From Alphaproteobacteria bacterium (GTDB lineage: Bacteria > Pseudomonadota > Alphaproteobacteria > Rhodospirillales > WMHbin7), in assembly GCA_015231795.1 (NCBI GenBank), contig JADGAX010000005.1, forward strand, positions 126,154 through 190,153: DNA of 64,000 bases. The letters run 5' to 3'. The first letter of the stretch is position 1. Each line of letters opens with the position of its first letter. A model generated the notes under the pieces. The model was not told the DNA's origin. It worked only from the letters and a program-made list of their open reading frames with translations, and searched no databases. The position numbers were made by a program, and so were the translations under genes. Shown here piece after piece: positions 1 through 8,513 of the stretch.

Positions 1-1
1 A

Positions 2-1258
2 GTGGCCGATTATCTTGAAGTGGCCGGCTTGCAACGCCACCTTGACGCGCTGGGCTTCAACATCGCGGGTTTCGGCTGCACCACCTGCATCGGCAATTCA
101 GGCCCCCTGGACGCGCCCATCGCCGAGGCGGTGGACGCCAACAATCTGGTGGTGGCCGCCGTGCTGTCGGGCAATCGCAATTTCGAAGGCCGCATCAGCC
201 CGCATGTGAAGGCCAATTACCTGACCAGCCCGCCCCTGGTGGTGGCCTACGCCATCGCGGGCACCATGAATATCGATCTGACTTGCGAGCCTTTGGGCCT
301 GGACACCAAAGGACAGCCGGTGTTCTTGAAGGACATCTGGCCCTCGGGCGCGGAGATTCGCCAAGCTATCGAAGGCGCAGTATCCGCCGAAGGCTATCGC
401 CGACGCTATGCCGACGTGTTCAAAGGCACCAAGGATTGGCAGGCCATTCATGCCGCGACCAGCCAAACCTACGCCTGGGACGACGCATCCACCTATATCC
501 AGAATCCGCCCTATTTCGTGGGCATGGACAAAGAGCCGCCCAAGGGATTCGCCGACATCGCCAAGGCCCGTCCGCTGGCCATCCTGGGCGATTCCATCAC
601 CACCGACCATATCAGCCCGGCTGGCAACATCAAGAAAGCGACGCCCGCCGGCCAGTATCTGAACCTGCGCGGCGTCGAGCAGAAGGATTTCAATTCCTAT
701 GGCGCCAGAAGGGGCAGCCATGACGTGATGATGCGCGGCACCTTCGCCAATGTGCGCATCAAGAACGAGATGGCGCCCGGCACCGAAGGCGGCGTGACCC
801 GCTTCATGCCCTCGGGCGAAGAGATGTTCATTTACGACGCCGCCATGAAATACAAAGCGCTGGGCGTGCCGCTGATCGTGGTGGCGGGCAAGGAATACGG
901 CACCGGATCAAGCCGCGACTGGGCGGCCAAAGGCACCAATCTGTTGGGCGTGAAGGCCGTGCTGGCCGAAAGTTTCGAGCGCATCCACCGCTCGAACTTG
1001 GTCGGCATGGGCGTGTTGCCCTTGCAGTTCAAGCCGGGCCAGGACCGCAAGAGCCTGAAACTGGACGGCAGCGAAATTTTCGCCATCACCGGCATCAAGG
1101 CTGGCATTACGCCCAAGCAGGACGTCACCGTCGCCGTCACCCGCGCCGACGGATCGACGCAGGAATTCCAAGCCATCTTGCGCATCGATACCGGCGACGA
1201 AGTTTCCTATTTCCGACACGGAGGGATACTTCCCTTCGTGCTGCGCACTTTGGTGTAG
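2..1258 (+). CDS. acnA: Aconitate hydratase, C-terminal part (cut by window edge)
   Basis: C-terminal 418 residues of the TCA-cycle aconitase (citrate to isocitrate through cis-aconitate, cytoplasm, 4Fe-4S cofactor). The segment [14 protein letters not shown] near the start is the family's iron-sulphur ligand region, with two cysteines three apart. The swivel domain follows, with [13 protein letters not shown] and the substrate-binding stretch [16 protein letters not shown] near residues 295-310. Full AcnA proteins are about 890-900 residues, so roughly the first half lies left of the window. The gene ends in a strong hairpin terminator. The identification is secure; only the missing N-terminus limits it. 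Confidence 0.97.
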   Translation: MADYLEVAGLQRHLDALGFNIAGFGCTTCIGNSGPLDAPIAEAVDANNLVVAAVLSGNRNFEGRISPHVKANYLTSPPLVVAYAIAGTMNIDLTCEPLGLDTKGQPVFLKDIWPSGAEIRQAIEGAVSAEGYRRRYADVFKGTKDWQAIHAATSQTYAWDDASTYIQNPPYFVGMDKEPPKGFADIAKARPLAILGDSITTDHISPAGNIKKATPAGQYLNLRGVEQKDFNSYGARRGSHDVMMRGTFANVRIKNEMAPGTEGGVTRFMPSGEEMFIYDAAMKYKALGVPLIVVAGKEYGTGSSRDWAAKGTNLLGVKAVLAESFERIHRSNLVGMGVLPLQFKPGQDRKSLKLDGSEIFAITGIKAGITPKQDVTVAVTRADGSTQEFQAILRIDTGDEVSYFRHGGILPFVLRTLV

Positions 1259-1291
1259 AGCCTTAAAACCTGCCCAAGTGACGCGCCGGGG

Positions 1292-1328
1292 ATCCCCGGA
1301 GGCCCGCCCGCCTCCGGGGATTTTCTTT
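1292..1328 (+). terminator. Rho-independent terminator of acnA
   Basis: An 11-bp GC-rich inverted repeat (1293-1303 with 1310-1320, 6-nt loop) is followed by TTTTCTTT. It lies 34 bp after the acnA stop codon. Confidence 0.85.
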
Positions 1329-1391
1329 GGGGGGCATGACAATGGGGGCCGATGTAGTTATAGTCTTAACGGTTGACCAAGGAAAATTGAG

Positions 1392-1592
1392 ATGTCGCCA
1401 AGCACCCAGGCATTGATCGAGAAAATCGAGGCCCTGCCCGCCGACCGGTTGGCCGAGGTCGAGGATTTCGTCGATTTCATCCGCTCGCGCGACCAGGACC
1501 GGCAGCTTTCCCGTGCCGCCGTCAAAGCCAGCGCCAAATCCTTCGACAGCGTCTGGAACAACCCGGAAGACGACGTTTACGATTCAGTTTAG
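1392..1592 (+). CDS. Small DUF2281/antitoxin-like protein
   Basis: A 66-residue acidic protein. Its N-terminal half (IEKIEALPADRLAEVEDFVD, then FIRSR) is the helix pattern of DUF2281-type antitoxins: two short helices around a 'LP..rl.EV.DFvdFL' core. The charged, irregular tail is where such antitoxins bind a PIN or RelE toxin. No toxin gene follows directly; the next gene is on the other strand, so this looks like an orphan antitoxin. An AAGGAAA stretch a few bases before the ATG supports the start. Function is inferred from the fold pattern only. Confidence 0.6.
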   Translation: MSPSTQALIEKIEALPADRLAEVEDFVDFIRSRDQDRQLSRAAVKASAKSFDSVWNNPEDDVYDSV

Positions 1593-1600
1593 TGATTTGC

Positions 1601-1630
1601 GTCATGGCCGGGCTTGACCCGGCCATCCAC
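1601..1630. repeat. Dispersed palindromic repeat, copy 1
   Basis: Perfect dyad around ATGGCCGGG-cttga-CCCGGCCAT with GTC on one side and CCAC on the other. It is the first of seven related copies in this window and sits directly after the DUF2281-like gene. Confidence 0.8.
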
Positions 1631-1641
1631 AATGAAGTCCG

Positions 1642-2385
1642 TTATCGAAATACATCCTGCCGATGCTTCTCGAAATAGCTCTTCACGGCAAATCCCATTT
1701 CGAAATCAATATACTTATTTAGCATTGTCGATGTGCCATCCTTAAAAGTTACTCGGCACAGCGCCAAAAATGGTCCGTAAGCGGACGTTCTCACTCCAAT
1801 GAGCTCTCCCACACGAGAGGCGACGTAAATTTTATTTCCCCAATAATGGCCAAAGAAGAACTCCGCCTTTTCAATGTCTGAGTAATCACCGCTCTTATGC
1901 CTGATAAGATAAATAAAAATGTCATATTCCTGCCCATCACTTTTTGATGGTTCGAGAACATAACTTATAAAATAACCTCGAGATGATACGTAAACTGCAT
2001 TTCTTGTCTCCGACCAGTCTTCTGGCGTCGATGAAGAGGGGGTTTTATCCGTTGAGCCATTTGTTCCAGGCCGAGCAAATTCTAACCGCTCAAGCTCGGG
2101 CCTTTGCGCTTCAAGAAAATGCGCCTCGTTTTTGAAATCGGAAGGCGCGTAAAGTTTTCTGTGATGAGTGCTTACAAGCCACGCAAAGACCCCCAGCACA
2201 ACAGCCGGGAAGAGGACCATGAACCAAATGATTGGCATTCTCTCTGCTGCCTGAAGATAGCTTGAGGCACCAACCACAAGGCAGGCAAATCCGTAAATCA
2301 GGACAATGAACAAGGCTATGATACCCAAGGGATTTTTGGCTAATCCCTGAGCGACATCTCCAAATTCTTTAATAGGGGTGCTCAC
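1642..2385 (-). CDS. Hypothetical two-TM membrane protein
   Basis: A 247-residue protein I do not recognise. It has two hydrophobic segments near the N-terminus (around residues 17-45 and 52-75) and then a soluble, fairly polar domain of about 160 residues with low-GC codon use compared with its neighbours. I chose a GTG start (VSTPIKEFG) preceded by GAGAGGATA. The longer reading frame would begin inside palindromic repeat copy 2 and is probably spurious. Copies of the same repeat flank the gene on both sides. Its base composition and setting suggest horizontally acquired DNA. Confidence 0.65.
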   Translation of the reverse strand: MSTPIKEFGDVAQGLAKNPLGIIALFIVLIYGFACLVVGASSYLQAAERMPIIWFMVLFPAVVLGVFAWLVSTHHRKLYAPSDFKNEAHFLEAQRPELERLEFARPGTNGSTDKTPSSSTPEDWSETRNAVYVSSRGYFISYVLEPSKSDGQEYDIFIYLIRHKSGDYSDIEKAEFFFGHYWGNKIYVASRVGELIGVRTSAYGPFLALCRVTFKDGTSTMLNKYIDFEMGFAVKSYFEKHRQDVFR

Positions 2386-2398
2386 TATCCTCTCTCCC

Positions 2399-2430
2399 GT
2401 CATGGCCGGGTTTGACCCGGCCATCTACGC
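2399..2430. repeat. Dispersed palindromic repeat, copy 2
   Basis: Same orientation and core as copy 1, with a T-for-C change in the loop. It lies just upstream of the two-TM gene start and 42 bp before the GIY-YIG pseudogene. Confidence 0.8.
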
Positions 2431-2471
2431 GCTGGTTGCGACAAGACGGCGAATCATTCTACGATTAGCAT

Positions 2472-2758
2472 ATGCAAGGCGGATATGTCTACATCATGAC
2501 CAGCAGCCCGAACGGGACGCCTTATGTCGGTGTCACGAGCAATCTGCCGCGCAGGGCTTGGGAACATCGCGAAGGCATGGCCGACGGCTTTGCAAAAAGC
2601 ATGACTTAACGCGCCTTGTCTATGCCGAACGCCACGACGACATCCAGACGGCCCTTCAACGTGAAAAGAACATGAAGCATTGGCCGCGCGCCTGGAAAGT
2701 CCGGCTGATTTTGGATTCTAAACCGGCCTGGGACGATTTATATGGTCGATTGTCTTAA
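2472..2758 (+). pseudogene. GIY-YIG endonuclease-like gene with one frameshift
   Basis: The first frame (2472-2609) encodes GYVYIMTSSPNGTPYVGVTS, then NLPRRAWEHREGMADGFAK: the GIY-YIG core of small UvrC/YhbQ-like nucleases, including the conserved arginine helix. It hits a stop after 45 residues. The +1-shifted frame continues the same family (LTRLVYAERHDDIQTALQRE, then KNMKHWPRAWK) to 2758. The shift falls at a run of five A (2594-2598); six A would restore one continuous frame of about 95 residues. It could be a real inactivating mutation or a homopolymer sequencing error. Confidence 0.85.
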
Positions 2759-2762
2759 GTTC

Positions 2763-2793
2763 GTGGATGGCCGGGTCAAGCCCGGCCATGACG
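2763..2793. repeat. Dispersed palindromic repeat, copy 3
   Basis: Same core as copies 1 and 2 but inverted (GTGGATGG first, CCATGACGG last). It directly follows the GIY-YIG reading frame. Confidence 0.8.
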
Positions 2794-2878
2794 GTAGAGG
2801 GGGGCTGCTTTTTCGAGATGGTCCTTCCGCCCACGCACTTTTGATGCTATTGTGTACACCTGCATCAAGGAGCATCGC

Positions 2879-3148
2879 ATGTCCGCCACCGTCCCTGTGA
2901 CCGTTCGGGTTTCCGTCGAAGTCAACGAGAAGCTGGAGCAATTGGCCAAGGCCACAAGACGCAGCAAGTCGTGGTTGGCCAGCGAGGCCATCGGTGGTTT
3001 CGTCAAATCCGAAAGCGACTATCTGGCCGCCGTCGATGAGGGGCGCCAAGCCGCTCGAGCAGGCCGCACCATTCCTCATGAAGAAATGCGGGCATGGCTA
3101 CTCTCCTGGGGCACGGATCATGAATTGCCCCCGCCCAAGGTCGGATGA
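2879..3148 (+). CDS. Ribbon-helix-helix antitoxin (ParD/CopG-like)
   Basis: An 89-residue antitoxin. Its N-terminal VPVTVRVSVEVNEKLEQLAK followed by SWLASEAI is a beta strand plus two helices, typical of ribbon-helix-helix DNA-binding proteins that repress their own promoter. The C-terminal tail would cover the toxin. The ATG at 2879 has AAGGAG a few bases upstream and fits better than the ATG 27 bp earlier. Its stop overlaps the start of the toxin gene (ATGA), which is normal for a type II toxin-antitoxin operon. Confidence 0.85.
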   Translation: MSATVPVTVRVSVEVNEKLEQLAKATRRSKSWLASEAIGGFVKSESDYLAAVDEGRQAARAGRTIPHEEMRAWLLSWGTDHELPPPKVG

Positions 3149-3447
3149 AGAAATATCGGATCATCTGGACGGAACCTGCCGCCACGGATCTGGAAGCCCT
3201 CCATCATTTTATAGCGCTGGACGATCCAAGAGCCGCCCAGCGGGTCGCTGCGGAAATAGTCCAAAGGACCAGCCAGCTTGACGCCATGCCGCTGCGAGGC
3301 CGCCCAGGCCGCGACCCCTTGACGCGAGAGCTGGTCTTAAGCGGGTGGCCCTGGATCGTCGTCTACGAAATCGTGCAAGACGAGGTTCAGATTTTGCGCG
3401 TCTTCCACGCCGCCCAAGACAGAATGGACGAGGACGCCCCCTCATGA
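3145..3447 (+). CDS. ParE/RelE-family toxin
   Basis: A 100-residue toxin of the ParE/RelE fold. WTEPAATDLEALHHFIALDD is the usual N-terminal strand and two helices, and RELVLSGWPWIVVYEI followed by ILRVFHAAQDR is the C-terminal sheet with the conserved 'vyrv..d.v.il.V.H..R' ending. ParE proteins poison gyrase and RelE cuts mRNA on the ribosome; the sequence alone does not decide between them. It overlaps its antitoxin by 4 bp and the following membrane-protein gene by 4 bp, so three genes are translationally linked. Confidence 0.85.
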   Translation: MKKYRIIWTEPAATDLEALHHFIALDDPRAAQRVAAEIVQRTSQLDAMPLRGRPGRDPLTRELVLSGWPWIVVYEIVQDEVQILRVFHAAQDRMDEDAPS

Positions 3448-3965
3448 TGGCCGTGTCGCATGTGGTGATCGGCGCCAGCCTGTGGGCGGGCGTGGCTTAC
3501 GCCAGCGGCCAGCCCGCCGAACCCGCCGCCCTGGGGCTGGCCGCCCTGGGATCGTTGCTGCCCGACATCGACCATCCCCAATCCTGGGCGGGCAGGCGCA
3601 TGGCCCTGATTTCCATCCCCTTGGCCGCCCTGATCGGGCATCGGGGCGTCACCCATTCCCTGCTGGCCGTGGCGGCCTTCGCCCTTATTCTGGCTCTGTT
3701 CGGCCCCGGCCATCTGGCCGCCCCCCTGGCAGTGGGATATCTGTCGCATCTGCTGGCCGACAGCCTGACCTTGTCGGGCATTCCCCTGGCTTGGCCCAGC
3801 AAGCAGGCCTACGGATTGCGCTTGGTTCGCACCGGCAGTTTGGCCGAGATCGCCCTGATCGGCGCGTTGGGGGCCGGGCTGGCCGCCGCGGGGGCCGAAA
3901 CGGGCGATCTGGCCAAGGCCGGAAAGGCCTTTAAAGAGGTCTTGAGGGCCGTGGAATCCCGTTGA
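3444..3965 (+). CDS. YdjM/DUF457-family membrane-bound metal-dependent hydrolase
   Basis: A 173-residue membrane protein with family signatures: SHVVIGASL at the N-terminus, then GSLLPDIDHPQS, GHRGVTHSL and GYLSHLLADSLT. The histidines and aspartates in these motifs are the presumed metal ligands; several hydrophobic segments surround them. E. coli YdjM is a LexA-controlled inner-membrane protein of poorly known function. The ATG at 3444 overlaps the toxin stop (ATGATGG), so this gene is read as part of the ParDE operon, which is unusual. Confidence 0.85.
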   Translation: MMAVSHVVIGASLWAGVAYASGQPAEPAALGLAALGSLLPDIDHPQSWAGRRMALISIPLAALIGHRGVTHSLLAVAAFALILALFGPGHLAAPLAVGYLSHLLADSLTLSGIPLAWPSKQAYGLRLVRTGSLAEIALIGALGAGLAAAGAETGDLAKAGKAFKEVLRAVESR

Positions 3966-3990
3966 CAAGGGCGAAACCCAAGACTATGTT
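3962..3990 (+). promoter_or_regulatory. Sigma-70-type promoter for rplU-rpmA
   Basis: TTGACA (3962-3967) and TATGTT (3985-3990) are separated by 17 bp, and the -35 box overlaps the preceding stop codon. The expected start near 3997 leaves a 50-nt leader before rplU. Confidence 0.65.
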
Positions 3991-4046
3991 CCGCCCTCTC
4001 GTGGCGAACAGGGTTTGCCGCGCATACTTATTTTGACAGGTGGGTC

Positions 4047-4346
4047 ATGTTCGCAGTGGTCAAGACGGGCGGCAAGCAGTACCGGGTCGCCGAAAACGAC
4101 ATCATCACCGTGGAAAAGCTGGTTGGCGAGCCGGGTACGGTCCTTACGCTGGATCAGGTTTTGATGGCGGGCGGCAAGGTGGGCAGGCCGTTGCTGGCGG
4201 GCGCTTCGGTTTCGGCCGAGATCGTCGAGCAGACGCGCGGACCCAAGCTGATCGTCTTCAAGAAGCGCAGGCGCAAAAGCTCGCGCCGCAAGAACGGTCA
4301 TCGCCAGGATCTGACGACGATCAAGATCACCGGCATCAAGGCCTAA
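4047..4346 (+). CDS. rplU: 50S ribosomal protein L21
   Basis: A 99-residue protein with the L21 signature at the N-terminus ([14 protein letters not shown]) and the basic [16 protein letters not shown] loop that contacts 23S rRNA, ending in ITGIKA. Length is typical (about 100). rplU-rpmA-obgE is a conserved bacterial gene order, seen here with 22 bp between rplU and rpmA. Confidence 0.98.
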   Translation: MFAVVKTGGKQYRVAENDIITVEKLVGEPGTVLTLDQVLMAGGKVGRPLLAGASVSAEIVEQTRGPKLIVFKKRRRKSSRRKNGHRQDLTTIKITGIKA

Positions 4347-4368
4347 GCGCCTTTCGGAGGATTTAGAG

Positions 4369-4626
4369 ATGGCACATAAAAAGGCAGGCGGCAGCTCACG
4401 CAACGGCCGCGATTCGAACGCCCAGCGCCTGGGCGTCAAGCGTTTCGGCGGTCAGGCGGTTCTGGCCGGCAATATCCTGGTTCGCCAGCGCGGCACCCAG
4501 TTCCATCCGGGCGCCAATGTCGGCATCGGCAAGGATCACACCTTGTTCGCGCTGATCAACGGCAAGGTGGGTTTCGCCACCGGCATCAAGGGCCGCACTT
4601 TCGTGTCGGTCGAGAGCGCCGAGTAA
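4369..4626 (+). CDS. rpmA: 50S ribosomal protein L27
   Basis: An 85-residue protein beginning [20 protein letters not shown], the near-invariant N-terminus that reaches into the peptidyl-transferase centre. There is no Firmicutes-type cleavable extension. Preceded by GGAGG and followed by a strong hairpin terminator. Confidence 0.98.
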   Translation: MAHKKAGGSSRNGRDSNAQRLGVKRFGGQAVLAGNILVRQRGTQFHPGANVGIGKDHTLFALINGKVGFATGIKGRTFVSVESAE

Positions 4627-4652
4627 CAGCGAACGCCTTATAGTTCTGCGAA

Positions 4653-4678
4653 GGGGAAGGCGCCGCCTTCCCCTTTTT
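4653..4678 (+). terminator. Hairpin terminator after rpmA
   Basis: A 9-bp stem, GGGGAAGGC with GCCTTCCCC (4653-4661 and 4665-4673), is followed by TTTTT. It separates the ribosomal protein genes from obgE, so obgE and proB are probably expressed at a lower level by read-through or from a promoter inside the short gap. Confidence 0.8.
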
Positions 4679-4702
4679 GCTTTCTGGAAATAGACTGTCG
4701 CC

Positions 4703-5713
4703 ATGAAATTCCTAGACGAGTGCAAGATCTATCTGCAAAGCGGCGACGGCGGCGCTGGCGCCTGCTCGTTTCGGCGCGAGCGCTTCATCGAATTCGGCGG
4801 ACCCGATGGCGGCAACGGCGGCAAGGGCGGCGACATCACCTTCGTCGGCCACCAGAACCTCAACACCCTGATCGATTTTCGCTATCGCCAGCATTTCAAG
4901 GCCGAGAAGGGCCATCACGGCATGGGCCGCAACCGCACCGGGGCCGACGGCGACGGGCTGGAAATCGCGGTGCCGATCGGCACGCAGATCCTGACCGAGG
5001 ACAAGGAAGAGGTGCTGGCCGACGTCACCGAGGACGGCCAGCGCGTGCTGTTGCTGCAAGGAGGCGACGGCGGGTTCGGCAACATGCATTTCAAAAGCTC
5101 GACCAATCAAGCGCCCAGGCGCGCCGACGACGGCTGGCCGGGCAAGGAAATGTGGGTCTGGCTGCGCCTGAAATTGATCGCCGACGTGGGGCTGGTGGGT
5201 CTGCCCAATGCGGGCAAATCCACCTTCCTGGCCGCCGTCACCCATGCCAGACCCAAGATCGCCGCCTATCCCTTCACCACCTTGCATCCCAATCTGGGCG
5301 TGGCCTATGTCGATGAGCGCGAATTCGTGATCGCCGACATTCCCGGCCTGATCGAAGGCGCTCACGAAGGGGCCGGGCTGGGCGACCGTTTCCTGGGCCA
5401 TGTCGAACGCTGCCGGGTGCTTTTGCATCTGGTCGACGCCACCGAGGAAGACGTAGCCGCCAGTTGGCGCACGGTCAGGCGCGAGCTGAAGGCCTATGGC
5501 AACGGGTTGGACAAGAAAATCGAGATCACGGCGCTCAACAAGATCGACGCCCTGACTCCCGAAGAGATCGCCGCCAAACAGGCCCAGTTGAAGAAGGCGA
5601 CAAGGCGCGCCGTCCATCCCATTTCCGGCGTCTCAAGCGAAGGCGTGAAGGACGTGCTGCGCATCTTGGACCAGACCATTCAGAAGGCCAAGGGGAAGGG
5701 TTCGGAAAAATGA
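4703..5713 (+). CDS. obgE: Obg-family GTPase, ribosome assembly and stress
   Basis: A 336-residue GTPase that acts in late 50S subunit assembly. The glycine-rich Obg fold spans residues 1-158 ([28 protein letters not shown]). The G domain has the P-loop GLPNAGKS at 166-173, switch regions with [18 protein letters not shown], and NKID near 280. There is no long C-terminal extension beyond the G domain. The stop overlaps the proB start (ATGA). Confidence 0.98.
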   Translation: MKFLDECKIYLQSGDGGAGACSFRRERFIEFGGPDGGNGGKGGDITFVGHQNLNTLIDFRYRQHFKAEKGHHGMGRNRTGADGDGLEIAVPIGTQILTEDKEEVLADVTEDGQRVLLLQGGDGGFGNMHFKSSTNQAPRRADDGWPGKEMWVWLRLKLIADVGLVGLPNAGKSTFLAAVTHARPKIAAYPFTTLHPNLGVAYVDEREFVIADIPGLIEGAHEGAGLGDRFLGHVERCRVLLHLVDATEEDVAASWRTVRRELKAYGNGLDKKIEITALNKIDALTPEEIAAKQAQLKKATRRAVHPISGVSSEGVKDVLRILDQTIQKAKGKGSEK

Positions 5714-6828
5714 AGGCCAACCCCTTGCGCGCTGCGAAACGCGTGGTGGTGAAAATCGGCTCGTCGCTGCTGGTCGACGAGAATAGCGGCCATGTGCGGC
5801 GCAAATGGCTGGAAACCCTGGCCGACGACATTGCGGCCCTTCGGCAAAAGGGTGCTGACGTCATCGTGGTGACGTCGGGCGCCATCGCGGTCGGCAGGCG
5901 GCCCCTGGGCTTGAAGCCCGGTCCCTTGCGCCTTGATGAAAAACAGGCCGCCGCCGCCGCCGGACAGATCCGTTTGGCCCACGCCTATCAAGAAGCGCTG
6001 GCCAGGCACAATATCGTGGCGGCCCAGGTGTTGCTGACGCTGGAAGACAGCGAGAACCGCAACCGCTACCTCAACGCCCGCAATACGCTGATCACCCTGC
6101 TGGCCCAGGGCGCCGTGCCGGTCATCAACGAAAACGACACCGTGGCCACCCAGGAAATCCGCTTTGGCGACAACGACCGCTTGGCGGCGCGCGTGGCCGA
6201 AATGACGGGTGCTGACGTGCTGGTGCTGTTTTCGGACATCGATGGGCTTTACACCAATGATCCGCGCAAGCAGCCGGACGCCGAATTCCTGGCGGAAATC
6301 CGCGAAATCACCCCCAAGATCGAATCCATGGCGGGCAGCGTGGGATCAAGCGTCGGTTCGGGCGGCATGGTTACCAAGCTGATCGCGGCCAAGATCGCCA
6401 TGGGGGCAGGCTGCAAGATGGCGATCGGGTTGGGCGATGCGCTCAATCCCTTGTCCAGGCTTGAGAACGGCGGACGCTGCACTTGGTTCATTCCGCAATC
6501 GGAACCCAGGCAGGCCCGCAAAAGCTGGATCGCGGGCGCATTGTCGGTTTCGGGCACGCTGGTGTTGGACGACGGCGCGGTGGCGGCCCTGTCCAAGGGG
6601 CGGTCCTTGCTGCCGGCCGGCGTGGTGCAGGTCGATGGACAGTTCCAGAAGGGCGATTGCGTGGCCTTCGCCGACAAGAAGGGGCATGTGCTGGGACGCG
6701 GGCTGGTGGCTTACGGCGCCGACGAAGCCAAGCGGATTGCCGGGCGCCAAAGCGGCGAGATCGAGGCCATTCTTGGCTATCGGGGCAAGGAAGAACTGGT
6801 CCACCGCGACGATCTGGTGGTGGAATAG
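5710..6828 (+). CDS. proB: Glutamate 5-kinase
   Basis: A 372-residue enzyme for the first step of proline synthesis (glutamate + ATP to glutamyl 5-phosphate). The amino-acid kinase domain opens with [12 protein letters not shown] and contains [14 protein letters not shown] and [13 protein letters not shown] domain makes up the last ~95 residues. ATG at 5710 overlaps the obgE stop; longer frames upstream run through obgE in another frame. The partner proA is not adjacent here. Confidence 0.97.
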   Translation: MKANPLRAAKRVVVKIGSSLLVDENSGHVRRKWLETLADDIAALRQKGADVIVVTSGAIAVGRRPLGLKPGPLRLDEKQAAAAAGQIRLAHAYQEALARHNIVAAQVLLTLEDSENRNRYLNARNTLITLLAQGAVPVINENDTVATQEIRFGDNDRLAARVAEMTGADVLVLFSDIDGLYTNDPRKQPDAEFLAEIREITPKIESMAGSVGSSVGSGGMVTKLIAAKIAMGAGCKMAIGLGDALNPLSRLENGGRCTWFIPQSEPRQARKSWIAGALSVSGTLVLDDGAVAALSKGRSLLPAGVVQVDGQFQKGDCVAFADKKGHVLGRGLVAYGADEAKRIAGRQSGEIEAILGYRGKEELVHRDDLVVE

Positions 6829-6891
6829 TTATTTAGGGTTCCTCGCCGTTTCATGTGGATTTGCCAATCCTTCAGAGGCCAGTAAACATAT

Positions 6892-6923
6892 CGTCATGCC
6901 CGGCCTTGAGCCGGGCATCCACG
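6892..6923. repeat. Dispersed palindromic repeat, copy 4
   Basis: ATGCCCGGC-cttga-GCCGGGCAT core between CGTC and CCACG. It forms an inverted pair with copy 5, 30 bp away, in the gap after proB. Confidence 0.8.
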
Positions 6924-6953
6924 CCTTGCCTTCTGATGCTTATGTAAGAAAAT

Positions 6954-6986
6954 CGTGGATGGCCGGGTCAAGCCCGGCCATGACGG
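6954..6986. repeat. Dispersed palindromic repeat, copy 5
   Basis: Nearly identical to copy 3 and inverted relative to copy 4. The pair occupies most of the 204-bp gap between the convergent genes proB and the diguanylate cyclase. It may act as a bidirectional transcript end, but no T-run is present. Confidence 0.8.
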
Positions 6987-7032
6987 ATTGAAACATCCGA
7001 CAAATTCCACTTCCAACGTCGAAGGGTCTTGT

Positions 7033-8277
7033 TTAGCTGCGCTCCGACCCCGGCAGCATCACGTCGTCGTCCGAGAAGGTGCAACGCGCCTTGCCGGTGC
7101 TTTTCGACTTGTACATGCGCTGATCGGCCAGTTCCACCAGTTGCGGCCAGTCCTGCACGCCGTCGCGGATGCGTTCCGCCACGCCGATGCTGGCCGTCAC
7201 CGGACCGTCGCCGCCGGGCCGGTCGCCCAACCATTCCTGCATGACGCGCTGAAGCGCTATGCGCGCACCTTGCGGGTCGGCCCCCATCATCACCACCAGA
7301 AACTCCTCGCCGCCCCAGCGGATGACGGAATCGCCCTGGCGCAGCAAACGCCCCAGCTTTTGCGACGCCACGCGCAGCACGCGGTCGCCTTCGTCATGGC
7401 CGTGCACGTCGTTGACGCTTTTGAAATTGTCGATGTCGAAGAAGGCCAGGGTCATGGGCAGACCGCGATCAAGACTGTCCTTGAACTGGCTGTCCAGCAG
7501 TTCCATGCCGCTGCGTCTTGTGAAGGCGCCGGTCAGCGTGTCGTGGCTGGCGCGTTTCAGAAGGGCGATCATGTAATGCAGCTGAATCATTCCGGCGAAG
7601 GCATAGATGCCCAGGATGACCGCCAGAACCCACAGCGTGGTCAGTTCACGCGTCCAGTCAAAACGCCCGGCCACCACCGGCCCCAGCGCCGCCAGTCCCA
7701 GAACCACCAAGGCGAACAGCAGCCCTTCCGACACCACAAGCGGATAGACGGAAAGACCGGCCAGCACGATGAAAGGCAGGGCGTCGTAAAGCCTGGCGTT
7801 GATCAGCGCCAATCCCGTCAGCTCGACGCCTTGGAAGACGAATTGCGCCGCCAGAAAAAAACTGAGCGGGATGGACAGGATAAGGGCCAGCACCGCCAAC
7901 GCGCCCGCGAGGTTCCATTCGCGCCTGGGCGGCAGGGCCACGAAGGCGAACACCACCGAGGCGATCAAACGGATGACCGCCAGATACCCCCATTCCGGCC
8001 AGGGCAAGGTGATGGCGTCAAGCGCGATCCACAACAAGGTCAGGACCGAGAAAGCGCCCGCCACCATGCGGGTGCGCAACAAGATCGCTTCCACCCGATG
8101 GCGGGTCAGATAGGTCGAATGTCCCTGAGCGAACAGCACGTCGGGCAACTGCGTGCGCGCATATTGCAGCGCCGCCGACTTAAGCGCTTGCAACCCGCCC
8201 ACCCCCTGTTTGCTGTTTCGATGCCTATTATCCCGCATCCCGTTTTCCGGTGTCTTGTTATCAGGTTGATCGCCCAT
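7033..8277 (-). CDS. Membrane-bound diguanylate cyclase (GGDEF)
   Basis: A 414-residue protein. About six hydrophobic segments (roughly residues 70-240) form an N-terminal membrane sensor, followed by a GGDEF domain starting at SHDTLTGAFTRRSGMELLD. The catalytic motif is RWGGEEF near residue 322; the metal-binding FFDIDNFKSVNDVHGHDEGD is intact. It should therefore make cyclic di-GMP from GTP. No RxxD inhibitory site is clear upstream of the motif. The sensor domain is not one I can name, and what it senses is unknown. Confidence 0.92.
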   Translation of the reverse strand: MGDQPDNKTPENGMRDNRHRNSKQGVGGLQALKSAALQYARTQLPDVLFAQGHSTYLTRHRVEAILLRTRMVAGAFSVLTLLWIALDAITLPWPEWGYLAVIRLIASVVFAFVALPPRREWNLAGALAVLALILSIPLSFFLAAQFVFQGVELTGLALINARLYDALPFIVLAGLSVYPLVVSEGLLFALVVLGLAALGPVVAGRFDWTRELTTLWVLAVILGIYAFAGMIQLHYMIALLKRASHDTLTGAFTRRSGMELLDSQFKDSLDRGLPMTLAFFDIDNFKSVNDVHGHDEGDRVLRVASQKLGRLLRQGDSVIRWGGEEFLVVMMGADPQGARIALQRVMQEWLGDRPGGDGPVTASIGVAERIRDGVQDWPQLVELADQRMYKSKSTGKARCTFSDDDVMLPGSERS

Positions 8278-8513
8278 TCCCCTCAGACTAGACTATTTTT
8301 AACTTGGAAACCAGCGCGTTGGTCTTGACGGCGGTCAACATCCCGCTCCTTGCGGATGATTTTGTCCAGCCATTTCCACCACCCGGCTTCCTTCCCTGTG
8401 CCGCAACCCCGCCGAGGCGCTGATGCCTTGAAAATTATGAAACGATAACTCTTTTCTTCTGCCCAAGCGTCATTATAGTGTCCCCGGGTGAATAATATGG
8501 GGGTGTCGGGACC

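Noticed and set aside
98-721. Long minus-strand open frame inside acnA
   Set aside because: It is the reverse shadow of a conserved gene in GC-rich DNA; no family features, no ribosome binding site. Similar shadows occur opposite obgE, folD, glnA, pepA and others.
2386-2424. Longer N-terminus (MAGSNPAMTG...) for the two-TM protein
   Set aside because: Those residues are translated palindromic repeat; a GTG with GAGAGG upstream at 2385 is a better start.
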